From JAITWN01 sp964384095 (GTDB lineage: Bacteria > Pseudomonadota > Gammaproteobacteria > SZUA-140): a stretch of 12,557 bases of DNA. The stretch covers positions 1 through 12,557 of the forward strand of contig CAYLKC010000057.1 in the NCBI GenBank assembly GCA_964384095.1, written 5' to 3'. Shown piece after piece: positions 12,484 to 12,557 of the stretch. Position 1 is the stretch's first letter, and each line of letters begins with the position of its first letter. The translations under genes were made by a program, and so were the position numbers. A model generated the notes under the pieces. That model was given only the letters and a program-made list of their open reading frames with translations, was not told the origin of the DNA and made no database searches.

Positions 12484-12557
12484 TGTGACGGGACACGCTG
12501 TAAATACGTCCCTGTACGCTCTCCGGCCGCGTCCTGCGGCCGGAAGGTCCCGTCACA
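12484..12557. repeat. Nested palindromic intergenic element reaching the window edge
   Basis: The outer arms TGTGACGGGAC (12484-12494) and GTCCCGTCACA (12547-12557) are perfect 11-base inverted repeats. Inside lies a second hairpin, TCCGGCCGC (12522-12530) with GCGGCCGGA (12536-12544), a 9-pair stem with a 5-base loop. A third, competing pairing is GGGAC (12490-12494) with GTCCC (12508-12512). Such a compact intergenic element is typical of dispersed REP/MITE-like repeats, and from memory the segment around TGTAAATACGTCCCTGTA resembles repeats in gammaproteobacterial genomes. The right boundary may extend beyond the window. It could also act in termination or mRNA stability. Confidence 0.65.

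Noticed and set aside
1..12557. CRISPR arrays, tRNA or rRNA genes, transposases, phage or toxin-antitoxin genes
   Set aside because: I saw no regularly spaced repeats, cloverleaf or rRNA-like sequence, and no mobile-element proteins; the genes are consistent in composition and tightly organised.

Overview
The window is GC-rich chromosomal DNA from a bacterium, most probably a gammaproteobacterium. Evidence is the System I cytochrome c maturation set in the order ccmABCDEFGHI, separate ccmH and ccmI genes (fused in E. coli), a Fur-type iron operator and a FecA-like outer-membrane receptor. The lineage cannot be fixed more closely from sequence alone; a Chromatiales/Ectothiorhodospiraceae-like organism is only a guess.

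Layout. Bases 1-646 (minus strand) carry the N-terminal 215 codons of a MoxR-type AAA+ ATPase, cut by the window edge. A 185-base divergent intergenic region holds a near-consensus promoter overlapped by an AT-rich Fur-box-like palindrome. It drives a 741-residue FecA-like TonB-dependent receptor (832-3057) that ends in a textbook intrinsic terminator (3085-3121). After about 120 bases the ccm operon begins: ccmA, ccmB, ccmC, ccmD, ccmE, ccmF, ccmG, ccmH, ccmI (3245-10298). Six of its eight junctions overlap; the other gaps are 20 bases or fewer. Three further genes follow on the same strand: a TlpA-like thioredoxin lipoprotein overlapping ccmI, a small secreted monohaem cytochrome c, and a lipoprotein built of seven WxGT repeats like the two-component-regulator propeller (Reg_prop) family. 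The last 135 bases hold an imperfect stem-loop with a direct repeat and a nested palindromic element running to the window end.

How they work together. CcmABCD loads haem onto the periplasmic chaperone CcmE. CcmF and CcmH/CcmI form the haem ligation module. CcmG and CcmH keep apocytochrome CxxCH cysteines reduced. The downstream cytochrome c is a likely client, and the extra TlpA-like thioredoxin could serve the same or a neighbouring thiol step. The propeller lipoprotein has no obvious role in known cytochrome c maturation and is the least explained gene here. The iron-linked receptor beside a haem-consuming pathway fits iron economy, but the terminator shows it is a separate transcription unit.

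Most of the window is a conventional, intact locus. I do not see a clearly new system. The points most worth following are the three-gene tail, especially the propeller lipoprotein, and the terminal palindromic element.
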